DNA of 64,000 bases from Spirochaetota bacterium (GTDB lineage: Bacteria; Spirochaetota; Spirochaetia; Sphaerochaetales; Sphaerochaetaceae), in NCBI GenBank assembly GCA_023401595.1, contig JAEXDQ010000030.1, positions 1-64,000 of the forward strand, given 5' to 3'. A program made the position numbers and the translations under genes. Of the stretch, positions 1-8,106 are shown piece after piece. The notes beneath the pieces are model-generated. The model was not told the DNA's origin and did not search any database. It saw nothing but the letters and a program-made list of their open reading frames with translations. Position 1 is the stretch's first letter. Each line of letters opens with the position of its first letter.

Positions 1-13
1 CCCCCCCCCCCCC
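1..13. repeat. Poly-C homopolymer at the window edge
   Basis: Thirteen consecutive C residues open the window, followed by A+T-rich DNA. This could be a slippage-prone tract belonging to a gene outside the window, or an assembly edge. The sequence alone does not decide. Confidence 0.5.
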
Positions 14-134
14 GAGGTGTATGGAAAGGAATAAGACGAATAATACATTATAATACAAAGAAATAATGTCAATTATCCTTGTTGGTTCTCGATTGTGTTT
101 TGTATATTTTTTGTATTTTTATACGAAACAGCAC

Positions 135-164
135 TTGACAATACGGCGGGCGGCTGAGTATTGT
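135..164 (+). promoter_or_regulatory. Sigma70-type promoter of the his leader
   Basis: A consensus -35 TTGACA at 135-140 is followed after 18 nt by a -10-like TATTGT at 159-164. Only 6 nt separate the -10 from the ATG of the leader peptide at 171, so the transcript would begin at or next to the start codon and no Shine-Dalgarno sequence is available. Confidence 0.7.
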
Positions 165-170
165 ACTGGC

Positions 171-227
171 ATGAATATGAAGCATCACAGCATCCATCAC
201 CATTATCTCGCAGGATATCGGCCATAG
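171..227 (+). CDS. hisL: Histidine operon leader peptide
   Basis: This 18-codon reading frame encodes a peptide beginning MNMKHHSIHHHY, with five His codons among seven consecutive positions (codons 5-11), ending in TAG. In enteric bacteria such a peptide is a sensor: ribosomes stalled on His codons under histidine starvation let an antiterminator form. Here it lies directly before a terminator hairpin and the complete his operon, which is what the attenuation model requires. There is no ribosome binding site; the ATG sits 6 nt after the -10 box, so translation is probably leaderless. The peptide is too short to be judged by homology; the call rests on the His run and position. Confidence 0.85.
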   Translation: MNMKHHSIHHHYLAGYRP

Positions 228-269
228 ACGTGGGGTGGGCTGTATTGCCATACTGAAGAAGCAAAGAAG

Positions 270-298
270 AAGCCTCCGCGTTGCGGGGGCTTTTTTTT
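270..298 (+). terminator. his attenuator terminator
   Basis: A perfect 10-bp stem (270-279 with 283-292, one T-G wobble, loop GTT) runs into eight T residues (291-298). It lies between the His-rich leader peptide and hisG, so it is the likely attenuator. A G-rich stretch at about 231-240 could pair imperfectly with the 5' arm as an antiterminator, but that pairing was judged only by eye. Confidence 0.8.
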
Positions 299-435
299 AC
301 CAGGGGACAAGACATCTGGCTATGCTTGGTTCGCAAGGTCGCGCTTTGGGGTTGATCCTTGCCGGTCGGCCTCTCCAGCTGTTTTGTATGACTGTGCGGA
401 CAACTTGAGCGAGAGCTTCCACGGGAGGAAGAATT

Positions 436-1302
436 ATGGAAAGACTAAGGATCGCCATTCAGAAGAGCGGACGGCTCAGCGAGAAATCGTTGGAAATCAT
501 CAAGAACTGCGGAATCAAGTTCGGTTCCGATTCCCGCGTACTCAAGGAACATGCGTCCAATTTTCCTGTGGAGTTCCTCTATGTCAGGGACGATGACATA
601 CCGACCTATGTTCTGGATGGGGTCGCCGACGTCGGTATCGTCGGACGGAATGAGTTCGATGAACAGGGGTTTGATCTCGCCGTGGTCCGGGACCTCGGCT
701 TCGCCAGATGCAGGCTGTCCGTCGCCGTACCGAACCAGTTTGAATACGCCGGGTTGTCCTCACTGCAAGGGAAACGCATTGCGACGAGCTATCCCAACAT
801 CCTTGCGGAGAAACTGGCGGCGGCCGGCGTATCCGCCCAGCTGTGCGTAGTGTCCGGTTCCGTTGAAATCACTCCCGCGGTAGGTATCGCGGATGCCATT
901 TGCGACTTGGTCAGCACCGGCGCTACGTTGGCCATGAACGGACTTCGGGAAGTGGAGCAGATATATGAATCCTCCGCGATCATGATCGGGCGCAGAAACA
1001 TGGCGCGGCAGGAACCCGGGCGACAGAAGATCCTGGAACGGTTGTTGCTGAGGATCGATGCCGTGATGCGCGCCCAGAACTATAAATACGTCATGTTCAA
1101 TTTGCCTGAGGAGCATCTTGGAGAAGTCGCGAGGATCGTCGGCGGCATGAAGAGCCCCACGGTGACGAAATTGCTGGAACCCGGTTGGGTAGCGGTGCAG
1201 ATCGTTGTCTGCGAAGATATCTTCTGGGATGTCTTTGAACAATTGCGGGCTCTTGGCGCCCAGGGAATCCTGGTAACGCCGATTGAAAAGATGACCGAAT
1301 AG
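436..1302 (+). CDS. hisG: ATP phosphoribosyltransferase, long form
   Basis: HisG condenses ATP with PRPP to phosphoribosyl-ATP, the first committed step of histidine synthesis, in the cytosol. The 288-residue protein begins MERLRIAIQKSGRLSEKS and has the length of the long HisG form. Residues about 215-288 match the C-terminal regulatory (ACT-like) domain where histidine binds for feedback inhibition, so no separate HisZ is expected. The start follows a good Shine-Dalgarno (GGGAGGAAGAATT before ATG). It is the first structural gene of the operon, 138 nt after the attenuator, and is followed by hisD after 9 nt. Control is therefore probably both by attenuation and by feedback. Confidence 0.95.
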   Translation: MERLRIAIQKSGRLSEKSLEIIKNCGIKFGSDSRVLKEHASNFPVEFLYVRDDDIPTYVLDGVADVGIVGRNEFDEQGFDLAVVRDLGFARCRLSVAVPNQFEYAGLSSLQGKRIATSYPNILAEKLAAAGVSAQLCVVSGSVEITPAVGIADAICDLVSTGATLAMNGLREVEQIYESSAIMIGRRNMARQEPGRQKILERLLLRIDAVMRAQNYKYVMFNLPEEHLGEVARIVGGMKSPTVTKLLEPGWVAVQIVVCEDIFWDVFEQLRALGAQGILVTPIEKMTE

Positions 1303-1311
1303 GAGCGTGGT

Positions 1312-2634
1312 ATGGCTGATTTGTTGCAACGGGCTTATGAACCGACCGATGAGGAGCTTCTGTCCCTGCTGTCCCGTCCCGCCGACGACTTGCAGGAGAT
1401 CCAACGGACCGTTTCTACGGTGATAGACGCCGTCCGTACGGAGCGGGATTCCGCTTTGTATCGGTTCGCGCTGAAATTCGACGGGGCGGAGCTTTCTTCC
1501 CTTTCCGTTTCCGCGTCGGAGTTTGACGAAGCGCAGCGACTCGTACCGGAGGAACTGAAACTTGCCATCAGGACCGCGGCGGCCAATATCGAGGCGTTCC
1601 ACATGTCGCAGCTACACCGGGGGGAGCGAATGGAGACGCTGCCCGGCGTTGAATGCTGGCGGAAGATCGTACCCATCCAGCGGGTCGGGCTCTACATTCC
1701 CGGCGGAACGGCTCCGCTGTTCTCGACGGTGCTGATGCTCTCGATTCCCGCCCGTGTAGCGGGCTGTCCCCGGATAGTCCTCTGCACGCCGCCCTCCAGG
1801 ACCGGCGCCGTCAATCCGGCGATTCTCTATGCTGCGAAGGTCGGGGGTATCGACGCGGTATATAAGATAGGCGGCGCACAGGCGATCGCCGCCATGGCTC
1901 TCGGTACGGAGAGCGTTCCGAAGGTGGATAAGATCTTCGGCCCAGGCAATCGTTACGTGACCTGTGCGAAACAACAGGTGAGCGTCAACCTCTGTTCGAT
2001 CGATATGCCCGCCGGACCTTCCGAAGTCATGGTCGTGGCCGACTCCTCCAGCGACCCCGCTTTCGTCGCCAGCGATTTGCTCAGCCAGGCCGAACACGGA
2101 AAGGACAGCCAGGCCATGCTCGTTGTCCAGGCCGCGGAGCAGGAGGGGAGGCGTATTGTCGATGCAGTGGAGAGGCAGCTTGCCGCTCAGATGGAATATC
2201 TTGGACGGCACGAATATCTCCTGCCGTCGCTTTCCCATAGCCGTGCGATCATCTGCGACCGGATGGAACGGGTCGTGGAGGTGGTGAACCGATATGCGCC
2301 GGAGCATCTGATCGTCAATACCGCGGATCCTGAGGCGGTTGAACGTTCGGTGACAGACGCCGGTTCCATTTTCCTTGGTCCTTGGTCCCCTGAGTCGGTA
2401 GGGGACTATGCGTCCGGTACCAACCACACCTTGCCGACGAGCGGCTGGGCTCATTCGACCAGCGGTGTGAGCGTGGACAGCTTCATCAAGAAGATCACTG
2501 TGCAGAAGCTGACGGCAGACGGGTTGCGCGGACTTGGGCCGACGGTTCGCACGATGGCTTTGGCCGAACAGCTGCCCGCCCATGCGAACGCCGTCTCGAT
2601 ACGGCTGGACGGCCGGCGCGAATCCGCGCGTTGA
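1312..2634 (+). CDS. hisD: Histidinol dehydrogenase
   Basis: HisD oxidises L-histidinol to L-histidine with two NAD+ in the last two pathway steps. The 440-residue protein is of normal length. It shows the family signature around GPGNRYVTCAKQQV (about residues 211-224), the SQAEHG zinc-site segment (about 257-262) and PEHL (about 328-331), the Glu-His pair that acts as general base in characterised HisD. It starts 9 nt after hisG and ends 15 nt before hisC, as in a tightly coupled operon. I see no truncation or missing catalytic segment. Confidence 0.96.
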   Translation: MADLLQRAYEPTDEELLSLLSRPADDLQEIQRTVSTVIDAVRTERDSALYRFALKFDGAELSSLSVSASEFDEAQRLVPEELKLAIRTAAANIEAFHMSQLHRGERMETLPGVECWRKIVPIQRVGLYIPGGTAPLFSTVLMLSIPARVAGCPRIVLCTPPSRTGAVNPAILYAAKVGGIDAVYKIGGAQAIAAMALGTESVPKVDKIFGPGNRYVTCAKQQVSVNLCSIDMPAGPSEVMVVADSSSDPAFVASDLLSQAEHGKDSQAMLVVQAAEQEGRRIVDAVERQLAAQMEYLGRHEYLLPSLSHSRAIICDRMERVVEVVNRYAPEHLIVNTADPEAVERSVTDAGSIFLGPWSPESVGDYASGTNHTLPTSGWAHSTSGVSVDSFIKKITVQKLTADGLRGLGPTVRTMALAEQLPAHANAVSIRLDGRRESAR

Positions 2635-2649
2635 CATTGGAGGAAACAA

Positions 2650-3744
2650 ATGACGACAGACTATGAGGAAATAGAAGGGCTGCTTCGGCCGAATATCGCT
2701 TCGTTGGTTCCGTACAGCTGCGCCCGTAATGATTTTACAGGTGTTGCGGAAGTGTATCTGGACGCCAACGAGAATTGGCGGGACTTCGTAGGTGGACAAG
2801 GCCGCAACCGATATCCCGACCCGCTCTCGACGAAAGTACGGGAGGGCGTCGAACAGGCTTTGGGCTTGCCCGCCTCAAACCTGGTGGTCGGCAATGGAAG
2901 CGATGAGATCATCGACCTGCTGATGCGTATCTTCTGCGTCCCAGGGAAGGATTCGGTCATGCTGCTGCCCCCTACCTACGGTGCGTACCGGGTGTTCGCC
3001 GATATCAACGACGTGGCGGTGCGGACCTGTCCCTTGACGCCGGACTTCCAGTTCGATTTCCCTGCGTTGGAACATGCGTTGGCGGCCGAACAGGCGGGCA
3101 GGGTTCCCGAAGGCGGACGTTGCAAGCTGCTGTTCATCTGCTCGCCAAACAATCCTACCGGCAATGCGTTTCCGCTGGAACAGATTGAACGTATCTGTGC
3201 GTTGTTCGACGGTGTCACCGTGGTGGACGAGGCCTATTTTGATTTTTCCCCATACCCCTCCGCGGCGACCTTGTCGCGGCGTTATCCTCGTCTTGTCGTC
3301 ATGCGTACCCTGTCGAAGAGCTGGGCGCTCGCCAACGCGCGCGTCGGCATCGCCGTCGCCTGTGAAGCGATCGTCCGTACCATGATCAACACAAAGTACC
3401 CGTACAATCTCGGAGGTCCGTCCCAAGAGCTTGCCGTACAGGCGTTGACCCAGGCTCCGGCGGTCCGTGAAGCGGCGCAGGATATCGTCGAAGCGAGGGA
3501 CGCCTTGGCCTGTACGCTGAAAAAGGTACCGGCGGTGGAGAAGGTGTTTCCCAGCGATGCGAACTTCCTGCTGGTGAAGGTTGCGGATCCCGACGCCCTT
3601 TGCCTATGGCTGAGAGATCGTGGAATCATCATCCGCAACAGGAGCCGTGAGCTGCATTGCCAGGGGTGTGTCCGTATTACCGTCGGCAGCGCCATCGAGA
3701 ATAGACGTCTCGTAGAGGCTTTGGAAGAATATGGTCGCGGCTGA
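2650..3744 (+). CDS. hisC: Histidinol-phosphate aminotransferase
   Basis: HisC is the PLP-dependent enzyme that transaminates imidazole-acetol phosphate with glutamate. The 364-residue protein has the fold-type I hallmarks: the NPNNPTG-like segment (SPNNPTGNAF), the DEAYFDF motif, and TLSKSWALANARVG with the PLP lysine at about residue 223. The start follows GGAGGAAACAA. After it there is a 229-nt gap before hisB, the largest in the operon; it holds no convincing gene, but includes TTGAC- and TTGAAA-like sequences that could form a weak internal promoter. Confidence 0.95.
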   Translation: MTTDYEEIEGLLRPNIASLVPYSCARNDFTGVAEVYLDANENWRDFVGGQGRNRYPDPLSTKVREGVEQALGLPASNLVVGNGSDEIIDLLMRIFCVPGKDSVMLLPPTYGAYRVFADINDVAVRTCPLTPDFQFDFPALEHALAAEQAGRVPEGGRCKLLFICSPNNPTGNAFPLEQIERICALFDGVTVVDEAYFDFSPYPSAATLSRRYPRLVVMRTLSKSWALANARVGIAVACEAIVRTMINTKYPYNLGGPSQELAVQALTQAPAVREAAQDIVEARDALACTLKKVPAVEKVFPSDANFLLVKVADPDALCLWLRDRGIIIRNRSRELHCQGCVRITVGSAIENRRLVEALEEYGRG

Positions 3745-3973
3745 GATTGCCGGCGGACATGCTTTTCCTGTAAGATGCGTATATATCCCCTTGTCGGATA
3801 TCCTTGGCCGGAAGAATGACGGGGTATTGACGGCATCTTGCGGGATGTCAAGGACATAGTTGAAAAAATTCACGATCCTGGCGGTAGCCTGCGCGGTTTG
3901 GAGCGCAGACGGTATATGATGAACGAAACGCAGTCGTCATGGGAGCAAGGATCGAAGACAGGAGAGTGGCTGT

Positions 3974-5137
3974 ATGGGACAACCCCGCATGTACAAGCCG
4001 GTCCTTTTTCTGGATCGGGACGGGATACTCGTTGTAGAGGATCAGATCGACAGCTTTGAGAAGATTCAGTGGATTCCCGGTGTATTCAATGCGCTGCGCA
4101 AGCTGCGGGAAGAGTCCAATTATTATTTCGCCATGGTAAGCAACCAGGATGGTGTCGGTACTCCGAGTTTTCCGGCGGAAGCCTTCTGGCCTGTCCATGA
4201 ACGCATCATTGAGACGCTGGCCGGGGAACGGATCACCTTTGACGCCCAGCATATCGATTTCTCCTTGCCTGAGGACAATTGTCCCGGTCGAAAGCCCAAG
4301 ATCGGCATGTTGGATGAATATTTTAACGGAAATTACGATCTGGAGCATTCGCTGATGATCGGGGACCGGCTTACCGATATTCAACTGGCGAAGAACATCG
4401 GGTGCAAGGCCATCTGGTTCGCCGATGCTTCCCGAACCGAAGAACTGAAACAAGGCATGGCCGGCGAGATGGGGCTGTCCGAGGTCTGTGTCCTGGTATC
4501 GGATTCATGGCAGGAAATCGCGGCGTTCATTCTCGGCGGCAAGTCCGTCAAGCTGGAACGTCGCGTTAGAGTTCGTCGCAAGACCGCCGAGACCGACATA
4601 TCCCTGGACCTGAACCTCGACGGCTCCGGCAAGGGGTGCGTCGCCACCGGGATCCCGTTCTTCGACCATATGTTGGCGCAGCTCGTCCGTCATAGCGGTA
4701 TTGACGTGGATATCCATGCGGACGGCGATCTTCAAGTGGATGAACACCATACCGTCGAGGATATCGGTATCGTGTTGGGGCAGGCCTTTCTGCAAGCGCT
4801 GGGCGACAAGCGGGGTATCAGTCGGTACGGGTTTGAGGTCTTGCCTATGGATGACGTCCTCGCCCAGGTCGCCATCGATTTTTCCGGCCGCCCGTATTTC
4901 GTATGGGATGTGGAATTTACCAGACAGACGGTAGGGACGTTCCCGACGGAGATGTTCGCACATTTCTTCAAATCCTTCTGCGATGAGGCGAGGTGCAACC
5001 TCAACATGCGGGTGACCGACGGCAATACGCATCATCAGGCTGAAGCGTTGTTCAAGGCGTTCGCCCGTGCGATTCGTCAGGCCGTCCGGCGATATCCATG
5101 GTCCAACGCCCTGCCGTCTACGAAGGGAGTCCTGTAG
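3974..5137 (+). CDS. hisB: Bifunctional histidinol-phosphatase / imidazoleglycerol-phosphate dehydratase
   Basis: This 387-residue enterobacterial-type fusion has an N-terminal HAD phosphatase (histidinol phosphate to histidinol) and a C-terminal IGP dehydratase from about residue 195. The HAD nucleophile motif is at D14/D16 (LDRDGIL), NQDG follows at 57-60 and GDR-TDIQLA at 130-138. The dehydratase shows FFDHML, DEHHTVED, GDKRGI and THHQAEALFKAF. The structural zinc loop of E. coli HisB (CPH...CDC) is largely gone: the equivalent positions are D95, S97, C103 and G105, so only one Cys remains. The chosen ATG is preceded by AGGAGAG at good spacing; an alternative ATG lies at 3989. It abuts hisH. 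Confidence 0.94.
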   Translation: MGQPRMYKPVLFLDRDGILVVEDQIDSFEKIQWIPGVFNALRKLREESNYYFAMVSNQDGVGTPSFPAEAFWPVHERIIETLAGERITFDAQHIDFSLPEDNCPGRKPKIGMLDEYFNGNYDLEHSLMIGDRLTDIQLAKNIGCKAIWFADASRTEELKQGMAGEMGLSEVCVLVSDSWQEIAAFILGGKSVKLERRVRVRRKTAETDISLDLNLDGSGKGCVATGIPFFDHMLAQLVRHSGIDVDIHADGDLQVDEHHTVEDIGIVLGQAFLQALGDKRGISRYGFEVLPMDDVLAQVAIDFSGRPYFVWDVEFTRQTVGTFPTEMFAHFFKSFCDEARCNLNMRVTDGNTHHQAEALFKAFARAIRQAVRRYPWSNALPSTKGVL

Positions 5138-5725
5138 ATGATCGCCGTAGTCAAGTACAACGCGGGGAACATACGCTCGGTCCTGTGCGCTTTGGAGAGG
5201 CTGGAGGTGGAGGCGAGGGTCACCGACGATCCTACCGTACTCCGGCATGCCGACAAAGTGATCTTCCCCGGCGTCGGCGAGGCGTCCACGGCGATGGCGT
5301 GTCTTCGGAAAAGCGGGTTGGACGAAGTGCTTGCGGAACTTACCCAGCCGTTCCTCGGCATCTGTCTCGGCATGCAGCTGATGTGTTCCTTCAGCGAGGA
5401 GCATGACACCAAGTGCCTTGGTATGTTCGATACGACTGTACGGCGTTTTCCCTCCGGCGCCGGATGCAAGATACCCCATATGGGATGGAATACCATTGAC
5501 TGCTCCGACGATCCGTTGTTCGCGGGAATCGCACCGGAAAGCTATGTATATTTCGTACACAGCTATTATGCCCCGACCTGCGGAGGGACTATCGCGACCT
5601 GCGGCTATGCCGGGCTGACGTTCAGTTGCGCGCTCCGTAAGGACAATTTCCGCGGAGTCCAGTTTCATCCGGAGAAGAGCGGCGCGGTAGGGGAACGGAT
5701 ACTTCGTAATTTCCTGGCGTTGTAG
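5138..5725 (+). CDS. hisH: Imidazole glycerol phosphate synthase, glutaminase subunit
   Basis: HisH hydrolyses glutamine and channels ammonia to HisF to make IGP and AICAR. The 195-residue class-I amidotransferase has its nucleophile C76 in GICLGMQL and the His/Glu pair H177 and E179 in FHPEKSG. It begins immediately after the hisB stop. The partner HisF is encoded two genes downstream, as in E. coli. Confidence 0.95.
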   Translation: MIAVVKYNAGNIRSVLCALERLEVEARVTDDPTVLRHADKVIFPGVGEASTAMACLRKSGLDEVLAELTQPFLGICLGMQLMCSFSEEHDTKCLGMFDTTVRRFPSGAGCKIPHMGWNTIDCSDDPLFAGIAPESYVYFVHSYYAPTCGGTIATCGYAGLTFSCALRKDNFRGVQFHPEKSGAVGERILRNFLAL

Positions 5726-5820
5726 GATGCTGGGCCGTGTCCCGGTCGGTTCCCGTTCCCCCGAATGGGAGGCGGGAGAGCCCCTGTTCGCGGAGTTGTT
5801 TTCAAGAAGGAGAGCCTGTA

Positions 5821-6582
5821 ATGGAGATCATTCCTGCCATAGACATCATTGACGGTTGTTGCGTGCGTCTGTCCCAAGGTGCGTACGACCAGAAGAAGAC
5901 ATACGATACCGACCCTTTGGAGGTCGCCAAACGGTATGAGGCCGCAGGCCTGTCCCGTCTGCATCTGGTCGATCTGGACGGCGCCCGGAGCGGGCATGTG
6001 GTGAATACCGTTGTGCTGGAGCGTATCGCTTCCCGGACTGGCCTTACCGTCGATTTCGGCGGAGGCGTCAAAAGCGACGAAGATCTGCGCAAGGTATTCG
6101 ACTGCGGCGCCGCTCAAGCGACGTGTGGCAGCGTCGCCGCCCGCCGGCCGGACGTCGTGTTCGACTGGTTGGCCCGTTGGGGGGCGCAACGGCTGATACT
6201 CGGCGCCGACTGCCGGAACGGCATGATCGCCGCTGTCGGATGGACCGAGGATACCGGTCTTGAGGTAGGTGAGTTCATTGAAACATTCCTCCGCGCAGGG
6301 TTTCGGCGGGTGATCTGTACTGATATCGCCTGCGACGGAATGCTGGGCGGCCCGTCGTTGGAGCTGTACCAGCGGCTGATCGCCAGGATGGCCGCCGTGG
6401 GATTGCCTGTTGAACTGATCGCCAGCGGCGGGGTCTCTTCGCTTGAGGATCTTCGCGCATTGGAACAGGCGGGGCTTGCCGGGGCTATCGTCGGCAAAGC
6501 GATCTATGAACGCCGGGTGACGCTTGCGGAACTCGTTGCAATCGCCGATGCTTCTGACGCAGGCGTAAAAGGTGGTTTGTGA
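5821..6582 (+). CDS. hisA: ProFAR isomerase
   Basis: HisA is the (beta-alpha)8-barrel enzyme that opens the ring of ProFAR to PRFAR by an Amadori rearrangement. With the ATG at 5821 the protein has 253 residues; the start follows AAGGAGAGCCTGTA and gives the expected N-terminus MEIIPAIDIIDG with the general base D8. The second catalytic Asp lies in ICTDIACDG at about residue 167. A longer frame begins at 5737, but its extra residues do not look like HisA. The 95 nt before it hold no gene. The stop codon overlaps the hisF start. Confidence 0.95.
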   Translation: MEIIPAIDIIDGCCVRLSQGAYDQKKTYDTDPLEVAKRYEAAGLSRLHLVDLDGARSGHVVNTVVLERIASRTGLTVDFGGGVKSDEDLRKVFDCGAAQATCGSVAARRPDVVFDWLARWGAQRLILGADCRNGMIAAVGWTEDTGLEVGEFIETFLRAGFRRVICTDIACDGMLGGPSLELYQRLIARMAAVGLPVELIASGGVSSLEDLRALEQAGLAGAIVGKAIYERRVTLAELVAIADASDAGVKGGL

Positions 6583-7379
6583 TGCTTGCCAAACGTATCA
6601 TCCCTTGTCTGGACATCCGCGACGGACGTACTGTGAAGGGCGTCAATTTCGTGAACTTGCGCGATGCCGGCGACGCTGTGGAGCTTGCTGCGTTCTATGC
6701 GTCGCAGGGGGCGGACGAGCTGACGTTCCTTGATATCACGGCCACGGTGGAGAACCGTGGTACCTTCTGCGATCTGGTTCGGCGGATCTCCGATAGGATC
6801 GATATTCCTTTCACGGTCGGAGGCGGGATTCGTACCGTCGCCGACGTAGGCCGTTTGCTTGATGCCGGAGCCGACAAGATATCCATCAACAGCGAGGCTG
6901 TGAAGAACCCTTCTGTGATCGGCGAGATGGCGTTGCAATTTGGGTCGCAATGCGTAGTCTGCGCGATCGACGCCCGCCGCAATCCGGTTTTCGACGCCGA
7001 TGGGAAAGACGGCTGGGAAGTCTATGTCCATGGTGGACGGACTCCTACGGGAATCGAGGTCCTGTCCTGGGCTCGCGAGGTCGCGTCACGGGGGGCGGGC
7101 GAGCTGCTGGTCACTTCCATGGATCATGATGGTACAAAAAACGGGTTTGCTGTTGACTTGACCCGCCGTATCGGTGATAGTGTTGATATTCCCATTATTG
7201 CCAGCGGGGGAGCTGGAACGATGGAGCATTTCACTGATGTTTTTGAAAACGGGAGGGCCGACGCGGCGTTGGCCGCTTCGATTTTTCATTTTCATCAGAT
7301 TGATATACCCGAGTTGAAGATTTTTTTGCGGAAACATGGTATAAATGTCCGCGTCCCGCAGGAGACACCGGAGGAGTAG
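6582..7379 (+). CDS. hisF: Imidazole glycerol phosphate synthase, cyclase subunit
   Basis: HisF is the barrel subunit that uses ammonia from HisH to convert PRFAR to IGP and AICAR. The 265-residue protein starts MLAKRIIPCLDIRDG with catalytic D11; the second Asp is in CAIDARR at about residue 130. The ATG overlaps the hisA stop (TGATG), which indicates translational coupling. A GTG 3 nt upstream is an alternative start that would add one residue. The 3' end is visibly more A+T-rich than the rest of the operon, but the frame is intact. Confidence 0.95.
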   Translation: MLAKRIIPCLDIRDGRTVKGVNFVNLRDAGDAVELAAFYASQGADELTFLDITATVENRGTFCDLVRRISDRIDIPFTVGGGIRTVADVGRLLDAGADKISINSEAVKNPSVIGEMALQFGSQCVVCAIDARRNPVFDADGKDGWEVYVHGGRTPTGIEVLSWAREVASRGAGELLVTSMDHDGTKNGFAVDLTRRIGDSVDIPIIASGGAGTMEHFTDVFENGRADAALAASIFHFHQIDIPELKIFLRKHGINVRVPQETPEE

Positions 7380-7385
7380 TTGTCT

Positions 7386-7994
7386 ATGCCAGTTGATTTT
7401 GCCAAAGGAAATGGTCTTGTACCCGCGATCGTACAGGATGCCGTGACCCGTAGGGTCCTGATGTTGGGCTACATGAACGAGGAAGCGTTGCACATCACCA
7501 AGGAGCGTGGGTTGGTCACTTTCTGGTCCCGCGCCCGGCAGAAGCTCTGGACGAAAGGGGAGACCTCCGGAAACTATCTGCAGGTTCGTGAGATCCTTGA
7601 GGATTGCGACGGCGACACCCTGCTGGTCAAGGCAATCCCCACCGGACCTGTCTGCCATACAGGAGCGGATACCTGCTTCGACGAGGACAACAATCCGTCG
7701 GAGGTCTCTTCCTCTGAGTTCCTGTTCTATCTTGAAGAGGTCATCCATGACCGTAGGGAATATCCGGTGGAGGGGTCCTACACCAACCACCTGTTCAGCC
7801 GTGGGCTGAACAAGATTGCCCAGAAGGTCGGTGAAGAGGCGGTGGAGCTGATCATCGAGAGCAAGGACGACAACAAATCCCTGTTCCTTGGGGAAGCGGC
7901 CGACCTCATGTACCATTTCATGGTTCTGTTGGCGCAGAAGAACGTGCAGTTCAGTGAGGTGATCGACGTTCTGAAGGGGCGTCATAGTCGTTGA
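7386..7994 (+). CDS. hisI: Bifunctional phosphoribosyl-AMP cyclohydrolase / phosphoribosyl-ATP pyrophosphatase
   Basis: This is the HisIE fusion for steps two and three of the pathway. The N-terminal cyclohydrolase half carries the zinc-binding CHTGADTC segment at about residues 85-92. The C-terminal pyrophosphatase half, from about residue 115, has a MazG-like helix with KVGEEAVELIIE. I chose the ATG at 7386 (202 residues) because GGAGGAG lies 9 nt upstream; a TTG at 7380 would be too close to that site. It is the last gene of the operon and is followed by a terminator. Confidence 0.94.
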   Translation: MPVDFAKGNGLVPAIVQDAVTRRVLMLGYMNEEALHITKERGLVTFWSRARQKLWTKGETSGNYLQVREILEDCDGDTLLVKAIPTGPVCHTGADTCFDEDNNPSEVSSSEFLFYLEEVIHDRREYPVEGSYTNHLFSRGLNKIAQKVGEEAVELIIESKDDNKSLFLGEAADLMYHFMVLLAQKNVQFSEVIDVLKGRHSR

Positions 7995-8047
7995 CGAAAG
8001 TCGTTTTGGAGAATCCGCCGTATCTACGGCATCGGGCTGATGATAGG

Positions 8048-8085
8048 AAGGACGGGATACCCTATGGGTGTTTCCGTCCTTTTCC
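8048..8085 (+). terminator. his operon terminator
   Basis: An 8-bp perfect stem AAGGACGG/CCGTCCTT (8048-8055 with 8074-8081), with an inner ACCC/GGGT pairing, is followed by TTCCT. It lies between hisIE and the next gene and is the probable end of the his transcript. Confidence 0.65.
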
Positions 8086-8106
8086 TGTATTACGGGGAGG
8101 TTAGCG

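Noticed and set aside
1612..2799. Leftward frame of 395 codons over hisD
   Set aside because: HisD on the plus strand is intact with all catalytic motifs; the antisense frame has no recognisable features.
3838..4059. Small rightward frame between hisC and hisB
   Set aside because: No ribosome binding site, overlaps the hisB start in another frame and has no recognisable features.
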